A stretch of DNA of 64,000 nt from Gammaproteobacteria bacterium UBA6724 (GTDB lineage: Bacteria; Pseudomonadota; Gammaproteobacteria; Pseudomonadales; Azotimanducaceae), in assembly GCA_002454165.1 (NCBI GenBank), contig DKIG01000042.1:1-64000 (forward strand). Direction: 5' to 3'. How positions within the stretch are numbered: position 1 is the stretch's first letter; each line of letters opens with the position of its first letter. A program made the translations under genes and the position numbers. Shown piece by piece: positions 8,465-17,950 of this stretch. A model generated the notes under the pieces. The model was not told the origin of the DNA. It ran no database searches and saw only the letters and a list, made by a program, of their open reading frames with translations.

Positions 8465-9265
8465 TTGCATCTTCCCGGAGTCAATAACCTGGTCGCCGTC
8501 GCCTCAGGCAAGGGCGGCGTGGGTAAGTCCACTGTCTCCGTTAATCTTGCTGTTGCTCTGTCCCAGTTGGGGCTAAGGGTTGGCTTGCTGGATGCGGATA
8601 TCTATGGTCCCAGCCAGGGCACCCTGCTTGGCATACCGCCGGGCACCCGCCCTCAGGTCAAAGACAAGCTGCTACAACCCGTGACCGCTCATGGCTTGCA
8701 ATGCATGTCAATGAGTCTTGTGACCTCGGCATCTACGCCGGTAATCTGGCGGGGACCCATGGCAAGTGGTGCCTTGCAACAATTACTGACTCAGACCAGA
8801 TGGGGTGAACTGGATTTTCTTATTGTGGATATGCCGCCGGGTACGGGTGACATTCAGCTTACCCTGGCGCAGCGGGTACCGCTTTCGGGAGTGGTGATTG
8901 TCACGACTCCGCAGGAAGTTGCGCTCCTGGATGCCAGGAAGGGGATAGAAATGTTTCGCAAGGTGGAGGTGCCGATTCTGGGTATCATTGAAAACATGAG
9001 TCTTCACATTTGTAGCCAGTGTGGTTATGAAGATGCGATTTTCGGGTCTGGCGGCGGGGCGGCGGTAGCAGAGGAATATGGTGTTGCGCTCCTCGCTCAA
9101 CTACCCCTTAACCTGGCGACAAGACAGCAGTCGGACGCCGGCTATCCCATCATGCTGGCAGACCCGGATTGCGATACCAGCCGGGCACTGATGGCGGCGG
9201 CGGAAGTGGTTGCCGCCAAGGCAACCCGGGTGGCAGGACCCGCCATCAATATCATTGACGACTAA
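8465..9265 (+). CDS. mrp: Iron-sulfur carrier protein Mrp/ApbC (short form)
   Basis: P-loop ATPase of the Mrp/Nbp35 family that carries and delivers [4Fe-4S] clusters. The deviant Walker A GKGGVGKS is at residues 15-22, the switch region is DADIYGPSQG, and the CSQC cluster-binding pair is near residue 183. The N-terminal DUF59 domain of long forms is absent. The start is uncertain. TTG at 8465 gives 266 residues, but a strong GGAGGA at 8429-8434 sits 6 nt before an in-frame ATT at 8441, which would add eight residues (ISDKHIEK). No ATG or GTG is available in frame after the stop at 8420. It is followed closely by dcd. Confidence 0.93.
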   Translation: MHLPGVNNLVAVASGKGGVGKSTVSVNLAVALSQLGLRVGLLDADIYGPSQGTLLGIPPGTRPQVKDKLLQPVTAHGLQCMSMSLVTSASTPVIWRGPMASGALQQLLTQTRWGELDFLIVDMPPGTGDIQLTLAQRVPLSGVVIVTTPQEVALLDARKGIEMFRKVEVPILGIIENMSLHICSQCGYEDAIFGSGGGAAVAEEYGVALLAQLPLNLATRQQSDAGYPIMLADPDCDTSRALMAAAEVVAAKATRVAGPAINIIDD

Positions 9266-9290
9266 CCCTTGATGCGAGGAACCAGAAGAC

Positions 9291-9860
9291 ATGACCATAA
9301 AATCTGATAATTGGATTCGCCGCATGGCGCAATCCGACAGGATCATTGAGCCTTTTGAATCTCGCCAGGTGCGGCAGTCGGAGAAGGGGGAGAAGGTCAT
9401 CTCCTATGGCACCTCCAGTTACGGTTATGATGTGAGGTGTTCTGATGAATTCAAGGTGTTTACCAATATCTATTCTGCCATAGTGGATCCTAAGGCTTTT
9501 GATGAGAAAAGTTTTGTCAGCATCAAAAATGATGTCTGTATCATCCCGCCCAATTCCTTCGCTCTGGCGCGCACAGTGGAATACTTTCGGATCCCAAGAA
9601 GTGTGTTGACCGTGTGTCTGGGCAAATCAACCTATGCCAGGTGTGGCATCATCGTGAATGTGACGCCTCTGGAGCCTGAATGGGAGGGGCATGTGACTCT
9701 GGAATTTTCCAACACCACCAATCTGCCAGCAAAGATATATGCCAATGAAGGTGTTGCCCAGATGTTGTTTTTTGAGGCTGATGAAGTATGTGAAACTTCC
9801 TATGCAGACCGCAACGGCAAATACCAGGGTCAAACTGGCGTTACCTTACCCAAAGCTTAG
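9291..9860 (+). CDS. dcd: dCTP deaminase
   Basis: Converts dCTP to dUTP, feeding thymidylate synthesis. The 189 residues are close to the usual 193. The conserved run around [12 protein letters not shown] and the catalytic segment [17 protein letters not shown] are intact, including the Glu of the latter. It follows mrp by 25 bp on the same strand, the neighbourhood commonly seen in gammaproteobacteria. Confidence 0.97.
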   Translation: MTIKSDNWIRRMAQSDRIIEPFESRQVRQSEKGEKVISYGTSSYGYDVRCSDEFKVFTNIYSAIVDPKAFDEKSFVSIKNDVCIIPPNSFALARTVEYFRIPRSVLTVCLGKSTYARCGIIVNVTPLEPEWEGHVTLEFSNTTNLPAKIYANEGVAQMLFFEADEVCETSYADRNGKYQGQTGVTLPKA

Positions 9861-9896
9861 CTGTTTTTGACTACTGGTTTTATGGAGGACTGAACT

Positions 9897-10688
9897 ATGT
9901 TGCTGGAAGACAAGGTAATCATCGTGTCGGGCATAGGCCCCGGACTGGGACAGAAGTTGTCAGTCCTGGGTGCGAAGGAGGGTGCTCGAGCAGTGGTTCT
10001 CGCCGCCCGTACTGCCGAAAAACTGGACACAGCAGAAGCGGAAATCAAGGCACTCGGACTCGGTACCCAGACCTTAAAAGTGCCCACGGATATTAGCCAG
10101 CGCGAGCAGTGCCAGGCTTTGGCAGACCAGACGGTGAATGCCTTTGGCAAGATTGATGTATTGCTAAACAACGCCTTTGACCCCTGCGCATTTGAGCCCA
10201 TTGAGGTCGCCAATATGGACGCTTGGCGACGTGCCATGGAGGTGAACCTCTTCGGCACTATGGGGGTGACCCAGGAATGCGTCCGCTACATGAAAGGCTC
10301 AGGAGGCGGTTCTATCGTGATGATTGCCACCATGGCGGAGCGCAAGCCCATGGCCTACCAGGGAGGCTATGCCGCATCCAAGTCTGCACTGCGCGCCGCT
10401 ACCAAACATCTAGCACTGGAACTGGGTAGCCACAAGATTCGTGTGAACAGTTGCACTATGGGTTGGATGTGGGGTCCGAATGTCCAAGCCTATGTCGCAG
10501 GTATGGCAGGTGCTACCGATAGCACTGAGGAGGATATTATTGCCGGGATCTGCAAAGGCATACCTCTGGGATTTATCCCGGAAGACGGCGACTGCGCCAA
10601 GGCGGCTATCTTCCTCGCCTCGGATTATTCCAAAGTGATTACGGGTGCTGCGCTGGATGTTAACGGTGGCGAATTCATGATTATGTGA
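9897..10688 (+). CDS. SDR-family NAD(P)-dependent oxidoreductase
   Basis: Classical short-chain dehydrogenase/reductase of 263 residues. The cofactor-binding glycine motif reads SGIGPGLGQ near residue 10. The active-site Tyr-X3-Lys is YAASK around residues 158-162, and a Ser-containing strand IVMIATMAER precedes it. A good GGAGG ribosome site lies upstream. Substrate cannot be deduced. It opens a same-strand run of five genes (with the CnoX-like protein, glutamine-synthetase-like ligase, amidotransferase and ThDP enzyme) and may act with them. Confidence 0.85.
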   Translation: MLLEDKVIIVSGIGPGLGQKLSVLGAKEGARAVVLAARTAEKLDTAEAEIKALGLGTQTLKVPTDISQREQCQALADQTVNAFGKIDVLLNNAFDPCAFEPIEVANMDAWRRAMEVNLFGTMGVTQECVRYMKGSGGGSIVMIATMAERKPMAYQGGYAASKSALRAATKHLALELGSHKIRVNSCTMGWMWGPNVQAYVAGMAGATDSTEEDIIAGICKGIPLGFIPEDGDCAKAAIFLASDYSKVITGAALDVNGGEFMIM

Positions 10689-10812
10689 GCAGTGTGTCTG
10701 CATCACCACCACTGAAAATATCTCGTCATGAAAAAGGCAATCAGGTATTCTTGAGCATCAACCCGGTTGTGCCCTGAGATCTGAGTTAATGTTGTTTGAT
10801 AGTTGAAGACTG

Positions 10813-11679
10813 ATGAATGCCAGTGCCCATACAGTAGAAATCAATGTTCAGAATTTCCAGTCTGCAGTTACCGAGAAATCCCGGCAGACGCCAGTGCTTC
10901 TTGAGTTCTATGCGGAAGGTACCGAGGAATGTGTCAAAGCAAGCACCGTCCTGGGCCGGCTGGTTGCGGAGTATCAGGGTAAATTCATTCTCGCCCGGGT
11001 AAACATTCAGGAAAATCCTCAAATAGTCCAGCAACTTGGCATCCGTACGGTGCCGACTGTCAAGATTATTTTCCAGGGGCAGATAGCCCAGGAGCAGGTG
11101 GGACCAATTGACGAACCCAGGCTACGGAGCATTTTGGAGCAACTCACCATCAGTCCCATGGAACGAATCCGTGAGCAGATTGACCTGTTGCTTGCTCAGG
11201 GTGACCGACTCCAGGCGATTAACATGTTGCAACAGGTAATCATCGAAGAACCTAAAAACTACGGGCTCCATGCTGAGTTGGGCGACCTACTCATTCAGGA
11301 GGGTCAGGTGGCAGAAGCGCGCAAGATTTTGGCGGCCTTGCCAGAGGATACGGAGGGCATCAACAAGCCTAGAAACCGTCTGGCTTTTATTGACGAAGCA
11401 GAGACCATACCTGCCATTACTGAACTGGAATCAAAGATAGAAGCCACCAATGATGAGGGGCAACTGCACTTGCAACTGAGTTATCAACTGGCGATACGGC
11501 TGATTGTTGATGACCGGATTGAGCAGGGACTTGAAGCATTGCTCAGCATTCTGAAAAAGGACAAACTTTGGGAGGATGAACTGGCAAGAAAAACCATGAT
11601 CAAAGTGTTCAATATGCTGGGCAAGGGCGACGAGCTTGCCACTGCTTATCGTCGCAAAATGTTCGCCTTTCTGCACTAG
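10813..11679 (+). CDS. cnoX: CnoX/YbbN-like thioredoxin-fold co-chaperone
   Basis: An N-terminal thioredoxin fold (about residues 8-110) is followed by TPR-like helices typical of CnoX, the chaperedoxin that holds oxidised clients and passes them to GroEL and DnaK in E. coli. The active-site position reads TEEC (residues 37-40), so only one cysteine remains and classical thioredoxin redox activity is not expected, as in E. coli YbbN. Length is 288 residues (E. coli 284). The cis-proline segment GIRTVPTVKIIF is conserved. It lies between an SDR and a glutamine-synthetase-like gene; that may be coincidental. Confidence 0.85.
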   Translation: MNASAHTVEINVQNFQSAVTEKSRQTPVLLEFYAEGTEECVKASTVLGRLVAEYQGKFILARVNIQENPQIVQQLGIRTVPTVKIIFQGQIAQEQVGPIDEPRLRSILEQLTISPMERIREQIDLLLAQGDRLQAINMLQQVIIEEPKNYGLHAELGDLLIQEGQVAEARKILAALPEDTEGINKPRNRLAFIDEAETIPAITELESKIEATNDEGQLHLQLSYQLAIRLIVDDRIEQGLEALLSILKKDKLWEDELARKTMIKVFNMLGKGDELATAYRRKMFAFLH

Positions 11680-11745
11680 ATCAATGACGGGATGCAATTT
11701 TAGAAGCGCATCTATGTACATCATTCCAAAATTGGGGCAGGAACC

Positions 11746-13110
11746 ATGGCAGAGGATCTGATCAGTCGCTACGAAAAGGAAGGCATCGACAGAGTCAAGC
11801 TGGCGGTGACGGATATTGACGGTGTACTCAGGGGCAAGTATCTCAGCCTGGAAAAGTTTAAGACTGCTCTCTCCGGCACCTCTGGTTTTTGCGACTGTGT
11901 CTTCGGCTGGGACCTTGAGGATCAATTGTACGACAATGCTATTTTTACCGGCTGGCACACGGCTTTCCCCGACGCCCTGTATCGCATTGACCCGGCGACT
12001 GAGCGCCGCCTTGCAGATGAGGATGGTATTCCCTTTTTTATTGCCGAGTTTGTTACTGAAGCAGGGCAGAAGCATCCTATTTGCCCCCGGAGCCGACTCA
12101 AAGCTGTGCTGGAAGTGGCGCAGGAGATGGGTTACTCACCGAAGCTCGCCTTTGAATACGAGTTCTTTGTCTTCAAGGAAACGCCTCAATCCGCCAGGGA
12201 CAAAAACTACTGCAATCTGGTGCCCTTGTCGCCGGGTAACTTCGGCTATTCCCTCTTGAGAACATTAAGCCATTCTGATTTGTTCAACGACTTGATGGAC
12301 TATTGCAATGCGCATCTTTTTGCACTGGAAGCCCTGCATTGCGAGACGGGTCCAGGGGTATGGGAAGCGGCCATAGCCGTTGATGATGCGTTGCAGGCGG
12401 CGGACAAGGCGGTGCTGTTCAAAACTTTCGCCAAGGCGTTTTTCCAGAAGCGGGATATGATGGCGACCTTCATGGCAAAGTGGTCTATGGACTATCCGGG
12501 CCAGAGCGGGCATTGCCATCAGTCATTGTTTGACAGCAAGACAGGTGCCAGCCTTTTCTTCAATGCTGATGCCGCGCACGGGATGAGCCGATTGATGGAA
12601 CATTATGTGGCTGGCTTGCAGCATCATATGAGGCCCTTCCTGACATTGACCGCACCGACGATCAACAGTTACACAAGACTCGTCAAGGGTGCCTGGGCAC
12701 CGACCGCCGCGACCTGGGGACTGGATAATCGCACTGTAGCCTTGCGTGTCATAACCGGGTCGGAGAAGTCCCAGCGGGTAGAGTTCAGAGTGGGTGCCGC
12801 AGACGCCAATCCTTACCTGGTGGCGGCGGCGAACATTGCGGCAGGGTTGCTAGGCATCAGGGACAAGTTATCGCTCGGGGAGCGGACTATCAGCAATGCT
12901 TATGAGCATCAGGATGAATTGCCGGAAGCCTATCAACTGCCCGGCAATCTGCGGGATGCAACGCGTGATCTCTTGCAGTCCGATGCGGCAAGAGAAATGT
13001 TTGGGGAAGAATTCGTCACCCACTTTGCTGCCTCCCGTGACTGGGAAGTCCGTGAATATGAGCGGACGGTCAACGACTGGCAACTGCAACGATATTTCGA
13101 AATCATCTAG
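11746..13110 (+). CDS. Glutamine-synthetase-family ligase (GlnT/PuuA-like)
   Basis: A 454-residue ligase of the glutamine synthetase fold. Metal and glutamate ligands are visible in AFEYEFFVF, then SGHCHQSLFD, the NSYTRL segment and RVEFRVGAADANPY. The N-terminal domain is short and the adenylylation region of GlnA-I is missing. The sequence is closer to gamma-glutamylamide synthetases such as PuuA or the aniline enzyme AtdA1 than to housekeeping GlnA. A class I amidotransferase gene follows after 13 bp, mirroring PuuA-PuuD and AtdA1-AtdA2, so gamma-glutamylation of an amine is a reasonable inference. The amine is unknown. Confidence 0.82.
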   Translation: MAEDLISRYEKEGIDRVKLAVTDIDGVLRGKYLSLEKFKTALSGTSGFCDCVFGWDLEDQLYDNAIFTGWHTAFPDALYRIDPATERRLADEDGIPFFIAEFVTEAGQKHPICPRSRLKAVLEVAQEMGYSPKLAFEYEFFVFKETPQSARDKNYCNLVPLSPGNFGYSLLRTLSHSDLFNDLMDYCNAHLFALEALHCETGPGVWEAAIAVDDALQAADKAVLFKTFAKAFFQKRDMMATFMAKWSMDYPGQSGHCHQSLFDSKTGASLFFNADAAHGMSRLMEHYVAGLQHHMRPFLTLTAPTINSYTRLVKGAWAPTAATWGLDNRTVALRVITGSEKSQRVEFRVGAADANPYLVAAANIAAGLLGIRDKLSLGERTISNAYEHQDELPEAYQLPGNLRDATRDLLQSDAAREMFGEEFVTHFAASRDWEVREYERTVNDWQLQRYFEII

Positions 13111-13123
13111 GAAAACATCTCTG

Positions 13124-13840
13124 ATGAAGCTTGGCATTCTCAAAGCCGATTCGGTCATGCCGCCGTTGCTTGCCAAGCATGGCGACTATCCCGGCATGAT
13201 TGAATCGGTACTTGACAGGGCGGCGAAACAGTTTGATTTCCCCTTGAGTTTCTCCACCTATGATGTTGAGCAGGGCAACTATCCTGCCAGGATGGATGAG
13301 TGTGATGGTTATGTGGTCACTGGTAGCAAAAAAAGCGTCTATGACGACGAAGCCTGGATCAGGGACCTGGGTGCATACCTTCAGGCACTAGACACGGCGC
13401 GAGCAAGAGTCGTGGGCATCTGCTTTGGGCACCAGTTGATTGCACATTATATGGGAGGTCGGGTGGAATCCGCTGAGCTCGGCTGGGGAGTCGGGATTCA
13501 TACCAGCAGGATTCTACGCCGTGCCTGGTTTATGGAAGCAGGAGTTGATAACTATTCCCTGATTGTCTCCCATCGGGATCAGGTAGTGGCGCTACCGGAG
13601 GGGGCGGAGTTGATTGCCACCAGCGACTTTTGTCCTAAGGATATGTTTTGTCTTGGTGAGCATATTTTGGCTATGCAGGGACATCCGGAATTTGATCGGG
13701 ACTATGCCAGCGACATGATGGGTTATCGGGAGGATGTTCTTGGGCAGGAAACATACCAAACCGGCATGGCATCCCTTGATGGTGCTTTATCACGGCAAAC
13801 AGTCGCCAGATGGATTCTACGTTTCCTGCAATCAAGATGA
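13124..13840 (+). CDS. Class I glutamine amidotransferase-like protein
   Basis: Stand-alone class I GATase fold, 238 residues from the ATG at 13124. The nucleophile cysteine is in GICFGHQ around residue 100, and the His/Glu partners are in MQGHPEFD around residue 185, so the triad looks intact. It follows the glutamine-synthetase-like gene by 13 bp. In related pairs the amidotransferase-like partner hydrolyses or processes gamma-glutamyl intermediates (PuuD, AtdA2). That role is inferred here from context only; a free GuaA-type amidase is the alternative. Confidence 0.82.
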   Translation: MKLGILKADSVMPPLLAKHGDYPGMIESVLDRAAKQFDFPLSFSTYDVEQGNYPARMDECDGYVVTGSKKSVYDDEAWIRDLGAYLQALDTARARVVGICFGHQLIAHYMGGRVESAELGWGVGIHTSRILRRAWFMEAGVDNYSLIVSHRDQVVALPEGAELIATSDFCPKDMFCLGEHILAMQGHPEFDRDYASDMMGYREDVLGQETYQTGMASLDGALSRQTVARWILRFLQSR

Positions 13841-13893
13841 ATGATGTGGCGGATGACAAGAACTGACCCGATTAGTCTATTGGAGTAGAGCAA

Positions 13894-15489
13894 ATGAATG
13901 GTGCAGAGAGTCTGTTAAGAACACTGCTCAACAACGGTGTTGAAGTGTGTTTTACCAATCCGGGTACATCCGAGATGCACCTGGTGGCGGCCATTGGCAA
14001 GACCGACGGCATGCGCTCCTATCTTGGCCTGTTTGAAGGTGTATGCACCGGCGCGGCGGACGGCTACGGCAGGATGGCAGGCAAACCTGCCTGTACCCTG
14101 CTACATCTTGGCCCAGGTTTGTCGAATGGTTCCGCCAATCTGCACAATGCACGCAAAGCCAATTCTCCGGTCATCAACCTGATCGGAGACCATGCGACCT
14201 ATCACAAAAAATACGATGCACCCCTGACCTCGGACATTGTCGGCTTGGCGATGCCCGTGTCTCATTGGGTGAGGAGTGTTCAGGATGCAGAGTCGCTACC
14301 AGCCGATGCCGCCGATGCGGTGCTGGCAGCCCATGTAAAACCGGGTCAGGTGGCGACTCTCATCATCCCCGCGGACTGCGCCTGGAATGAATCGGTTACG
14401 CCTGTTCTCGGGCATGCCCTACCCATGGCTCCCAGGGTTTCAAACAATGCTGTTGTTCAGATCGCCAGATGCTTAGGAAATGGCAAGACCAGCGTGATAC
14501 TCATGTCGGGCATGGGACTGACGGAAAAGTCCCTCAGCCTGGCTGACCAAATTGCTCAGAAAACGGGCGCGCGAATATTTTGCGATACCTTTGCCTCCCG
14601 CCTGCCGAGAGGTGAGGGGCGGTGCCGGGTTGAGCGACTTGCCTATTTTGCGGAGCAGGCAACAGAGCAACTTAAAGATACGGAGCAACTGATTACGGTG
14701 GGCACGAAGGCACCGGTCGGTTTTTTTGCCTATCCAGGAAAGGCGAGTGAATTCTATCCGCAGGGTTGTGAAATTTATTCATTGGCAAGCGTCACCGAGG
14801 ATGCCGAAGATGCCCTGTCAAAACTTGTTGATGAGATTGATGCGCATAGTTTCGCCCCGCGGAAAAATCAACTGGAAATACCGGGTATGACCGATGCTGG
14901 CTTCTCTGCTCAGTCGTCTTCAACCCTATCCCCGGAGAGTGTGGCGCGCGGCTTTGCGGAGCACTTGCCCGTTGATGCCATAGTTGTGGACGAAAGTGCC
15001 ACCGCCGGGTTTATGATGTATCCCATGAGTGAGACGGCGCGACCACATGACTGGTTATCCCTGACCGGCGGCTCCATTGGTTATGGCCTCCCCACTGCCA
15101 TAGGTGCGGCGGTTGCCTGCCCAGACCGGAAGGCTGTTTGCTTGCAGGGTGACGGTGGTGCCATGTACACGATACAAGCCCTCTGGACAATGGCGAGAGA
15201 AGCACTTGATATCTGTGTTGTGATATTCGCTAATCGAAAATATCAAATCCTTCAGATTGAGTTGGCAAGGGTGGGCGCTCAGACCATGAACAAGAAGACT
15301 CTGGACATGCTGGACCTGGGCAATCCCGACCTGGACTTTGTTGAGATGGCAAAAGGGATGGGTGTCCTGGCTGATAGAGTGGAGAGCGGAGACGCGTTCA
15401 ATAGATGTTTTGAACGGGCGATGCGCGAGCCTGGGCCTCGCCTTATTGAGGTTGTACTGAATGATGCGCCGCCTGGTGTGCCGGGATAA
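13894..15489 (+). CDS. Thiamine-diphosphate-dependent enzyme, acetolactate synthase/benzoylformate decarboxylase family
   Basis: A 531-residue ThDP enzyme with the usual three domains. The cofactor-activating Glu48 lies in FEGVCTGAADGYGRM, and the Mg/ThDP motif starts GDGGAMYTIQALW near residue 420 and ends in FANRKY. The middle domain is short, and the sequence differs clearly from the window's IlvB. No small subunit follows. It is probably a 2-oxoacid decarboxylase or carboligase whose substrate cannot be read. It closes the SDR/ligase/amidotransferase cluster and converges on gshB, with 6 bp between stops. Confidence 0.82.
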   Translation: MNGAESLLRTLLNNGVEVCFTNPGTSEMHLVAAIGKTDGMRSYLGLFEGVCTGAADGYGRMAGKPACTLLHLGPGLSNGSANLHNARKANSPVINLIGDHATYHKKYDAPLTSDIVGLAMPVSHWVRSVQDAESLPADAADAVLAAHVKPGQVATLIIPADCAWNESVTPVLGHALPMAPRVSNNAVVQIARCLGNGKTSVILMSGMGLTEKSLSLADQIAQKTGARIFCDTFASRLPRGEGRCRVERLAYFAEQATEQLKDTEQLITVGTKAPVGFFAYPGKASEFYPQGCEIYSLASVTEDAEDALSKLVDEIDAHSFAPRKNQLEIPGMTDAGFSAQSSSTLSPESVARGFAEHLPVDAIVVDESATAGFMMYPMSETARPHDWLSLTGGSIGYGLPTAIGAAVACPDRKAVCLQGDGGAMYTIQALWTMAREALDICVVIFANRKYQILQIELARVGAQTMNKKTLDMLDLGNPDLDFVEMAKGMGVLADRVESGDAFNRCFERAMREPGPRLIEVVLNDAPPGVPG

Positions 15490-15495
15490 ACGTCT

Positions 15496-16434
15496 CTAGT
15501 CTTGCAGTAATTTGGTGACAAGATGCTGACCTATGGCGGCACTGTGGTCCTGTCCGGTGAGTTCATCCAGCGTGATTAGGCCGCCCGGGTTGATGACATT
15601 CACGTCAATCAGCCAGGGAAAGACAAGATCAATAGCGGCAAAGTGGGCACCCATGTTTTCAAGTTGGGCAGCAAGTTGAAGGCAATAGATTCGCTCCTCA
15701 TCGGTCAGGGAGCAGGTTTCAATCAAGGCACCCTGGCTGATATTCGTCCGATGATCAATACCCGGACGCCGCCGATACTGACCTATGATATTACCGGCAG
15801 CGAACAGGATGCGTTTTTCACCCTGGGTCACTTCCGATACATAGCGTTGCAACAGAGTGTAGTTGTTCCTGTCCTTGCCGCAGAGGTGTTGCAAGATTGC
15901 CCGGGCGTTGCTGTCATCTGAGTGGACTAGGAAAACATCCCGGCCATGACTCCCGGCTGGTGGTTTGATAATCCACTCGCCCCCCTGAGCTTTGATGACA
16001 GCAAACAACTCATCAGGGTCGGGTGATGCCCAGGTCTCGGGGTAGCGGAAATGACTCTCATGGTTACTCAGGTAATACTTGCTTTTGATATAGATGATCG
16101 CATCCAGAGAATTGATAATCCTGACCCGCCGATGCAGGGTGTAGAGCATCTGCATCTTGTCCAGAAAACTCTTTCTTTCACCTAGGGACAAGACCCAGAT
16201 CAGGTCCTGAGTCTCCAGGGTAAGACTGAAGATTTCGGGGAATTCCCCACCAGAGCGAGAGTCGGGCCTGAGTGTGAATCCGCTGGTAACTACCCTGCCT
16301 GCGGCGAGCCGTAGATTATCCACAAAGCAGCAGGTGACGCTGTGACCTCTGGCAATCAGTGTCTTGCCAATACGCAGGTAGTTACCATCTTCAATGGCGG
16401 GTGAATCTTGAACAAGAAGACAAATATTACTCAT
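15496..16434 (-). CDS. gshB: Glutathione synthetase
   Basis: ATP-grasp ligase joining gamma-glutamylcysteine and glycine. The N-terminal domain begins ICLLVQDSPAIEDGNYLRIG. The ATP-grasp portion carries WIIKPPAGSHGRDVFLV and the C-terminal metal/substrate site AIDLVFPWLIDVNVINPGG. Length is 312 residues (E. coli 315). It is divergent from nadA. gshA is not in this window. Confidence 0.94.
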   Translation of the reverse strand: MSNICLLVQDSPAIEDGNYLRIGKTLIARGHSVTCCFVDNLRLAAGRVVTSGFTLRPDSRSGGEFPEIFSLTLETQDLIWVLSLGERKSFLDKMQMLYTLHRRVRIINSLDAIIYIKSKYYLSNHESHFRYPETWASPDPDELFAVIKAQGGEWIIKPPAGSHGRDVFLVHSDDSNARAILQHLCGKDRNNYTLLQRYVSEVTQGEKRILFAAGNIIGQYRRRPGIDHRTNISQGALIETCSLTDEERIYCLQLAAQLENMGAHFAAIDLVFPWLIDVNVINPGGLITLDELTGQDHSAAIGQHLVTKLLQD

Positions 16435-16549
16435 GGCGGCATCTTTTCAGTGTGAAAATTGATTCTACACCAGCGACTGATAACAGTGCTTCCTTTGACA
16501 GGAGCCGCCAGTCTTAGCCGGGACAGGGAAAGTCTGAGGGTGCCTGAGG

Positions 16550-16555
16550 TATAAT
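16550..16555 (+). promoter_or_regulatory. Possible -10 element of nadA
   Basis: TATAAT lies 32 bp upstream of the nadA ATG. No good -35 sits 16-18 bp upstream, so this is only a candidate. A GGAG ribosome site follows at about 16574. Confidence 0.3.
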
Positions 16556-16587
16556 CATTTGCTCAAAAGATATGGAGAATCCGGTTA

Positions 16588-17640
16588 ATGTCTGAGAGTG
16601 CTCTTGATGAGTTTGCTTTTAATACCGCGGCTTTTGATGTACCGCTGCATCAGATTCGTCTGGCAAATCCTGACGCGGTGGCGGATTGTAAACAGCGCAT
16701 CAGGGAACTGTTGGTTCGTGAGCGGGCAGTCATCATTGCCCACTATTATACGGACAGCGAGATTCAGGAACTCGCGGAAGAAACCGGCGGCTACGTATCT
16801 GATTCACTGGAGATGGCGAGGTTCGGCAATCGTTGCGATGCTGAAACACTGGTCGTCGCGGGAGTCAGATTCATGGGCGAAACCGCAAAGATTTTAAGTC
16901 CTACTAAACGGGTGCTAATGCCGACTCTGGAAGCGACCTGCTCTCTGGACCTGGGTTGTCCCGTAGAGGAATTCTCTGCCTTCTGTGCCGACTATCCTGA
17001 GCATAGTGTTGTCGTTTACGCCAATACATCCGCCGCGGTAAAGGCGTGTTCTGACTGGGTTGTCACCTCCAGTATCGCACTTGAAGTGGTGACGCATCTG
17101 ATGGACGAGGGCCGAGCCATTGTCTGGGCACCGGATAGGTTTCTTGGTGCCTATATCAATCAGGAAACAGGTGCCGACATGGTGCTCTGGAATGGCTCCT
17201 GTATTGTGCATGAGGAGTTCAAGGCAAGGGGACTGCTGAACCTGAAGCATGTCTATCCTGAGGCCGCTGTACTGGTGCATCCTGAATCGCCCCCGGCGGT
17301 GATTGCGCTTGCAGATGTGGTTGGTTCCACGACCCAGATTATCCGTGCTGCAAAAGAATTGCCAAACAAACAGCTGATCGTTGCGACAGACAAGGGCATA
17401 TTCCACAAGATGCGGCACGCGGCACCAGACAAGATATTCATTGAAGCACCCACCGCTGGCAGTGGTGCGACCTGCCGGAGCTGTGCACACTGTCCCTGGA
17501 TGGGTATGAATCATCTTGAAAACCTTGAATCTTCTCTGCTGACGGGGGCGGGCGAGATCAACATAGAAGAGTCAATCCGGGTAGCTGCCCTGGTGCCCTT
17601 GCAACGCATGGTTGACTTTGCAGAATCCAATAAAAGGTAA
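16588..17640 (+). CDS. nadA: Quinolinate synthase A
   Basis: Condenses iminoaspartate with dihydroxyacetone phosphate to quinolinate in de novo NAD synthesis, using a [4Fe-4S] cluster. Length is 350 residues (E. coli 347). The family signatures [20 protein letters not shown], the cysteine of [10 protein letters not shown] and the C-terminal [14 protein letters not shown] are present, providing the three cluster cysteines. It is followed after 4 bp by a gluconolactonase remnant and then ddl. nadB is not in the window. Confidence 0.96.
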   Translation: MSESALDEFAFNTAAFDVPLHQIRLANPDAVADCKQRIRELLVRERAVIIAHYYTDSEIQELAEETGGYVSDSLEMARFGNRCDAETLVVAGVRFMGETAKILSPTKRVLMPTLEATCSLDLGCPVEEFSAFCADYPEHSVVVYANTSAAVKACSDWVVTSSIALEVVTHLMDEGRAIVWAPDRFLGAYINQETGADMVLWNGSCIVHEEFKARGLLNLKHVYPEAAVLVHPESPPAVIALADVVGSTTQIIRAAKELPNKQLIVATDKGIFHKMRHAAPDKIFIEAPTAGSGATCRSCAHCPWMGMNHLENLESSLLTGAGEINIEESIRVAALVPLQRMVDFAESNKR

Positions 17641-17644
17641 GGCT

Positions 17645-17950
17645 ATGACCAGCATACTGATAGACGAACTCCGTCTTGCAGAATTGATACTGGTGACGCT
17701 GGATAGCGCGGCTGGTATCTGGGTGGCTTCCCCTATAAGTAACGAAGCATTTCGGGTTCTGGAAGGTGGTGAGGTCAGGGACAGGATCAGGGTCGAAAAT
17801 CAAGCCTACGCCTGTATGCTGGGTGGTCCTGAGGGGAAGACCCTCTTTATCCTGACATCAAAAACCTCAGACCCTGACAGATGTAGCACGGAAAAGTCCG
17901 CCAGGATTGAGTATCAGGAAGGCACATGTGCCGGGGCAGGTCTGCCATGA
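17645..17950 (+). pseudogene. C-terminal remnant of an SMP-30/gluconolactonase-like gene
   Basis: About 101 residues that match only the end of the SMP-30/gluconolactonase/regucalcin beta-propeller family. Recognisable pieces are GIWVASPISNEAFRV, then CMLGGPEGKTLFILTS, and the terminal EYQEGTCAGAGLP that resembles the usual PGAGLP ending. The first two thirds of the roughly 290-residue family are missing, including the N-terminal metal-binding Glu, so activity is not expected. It keeps an ATG at 17645 and an open frame. It is packed between nadA (4 bp) and ddl (ATGA overlap), so it may still be translated as a coupling segment. Confidence 0.72.

Noticed and set aside
8174..8470. Minus-strand ORF through the 10-bp array overlapping the metG start
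   Set aside because: No ribosome site is visible, the period changes frame, and it overlaps metG by about 70 bp, so it is probably fortuitous.
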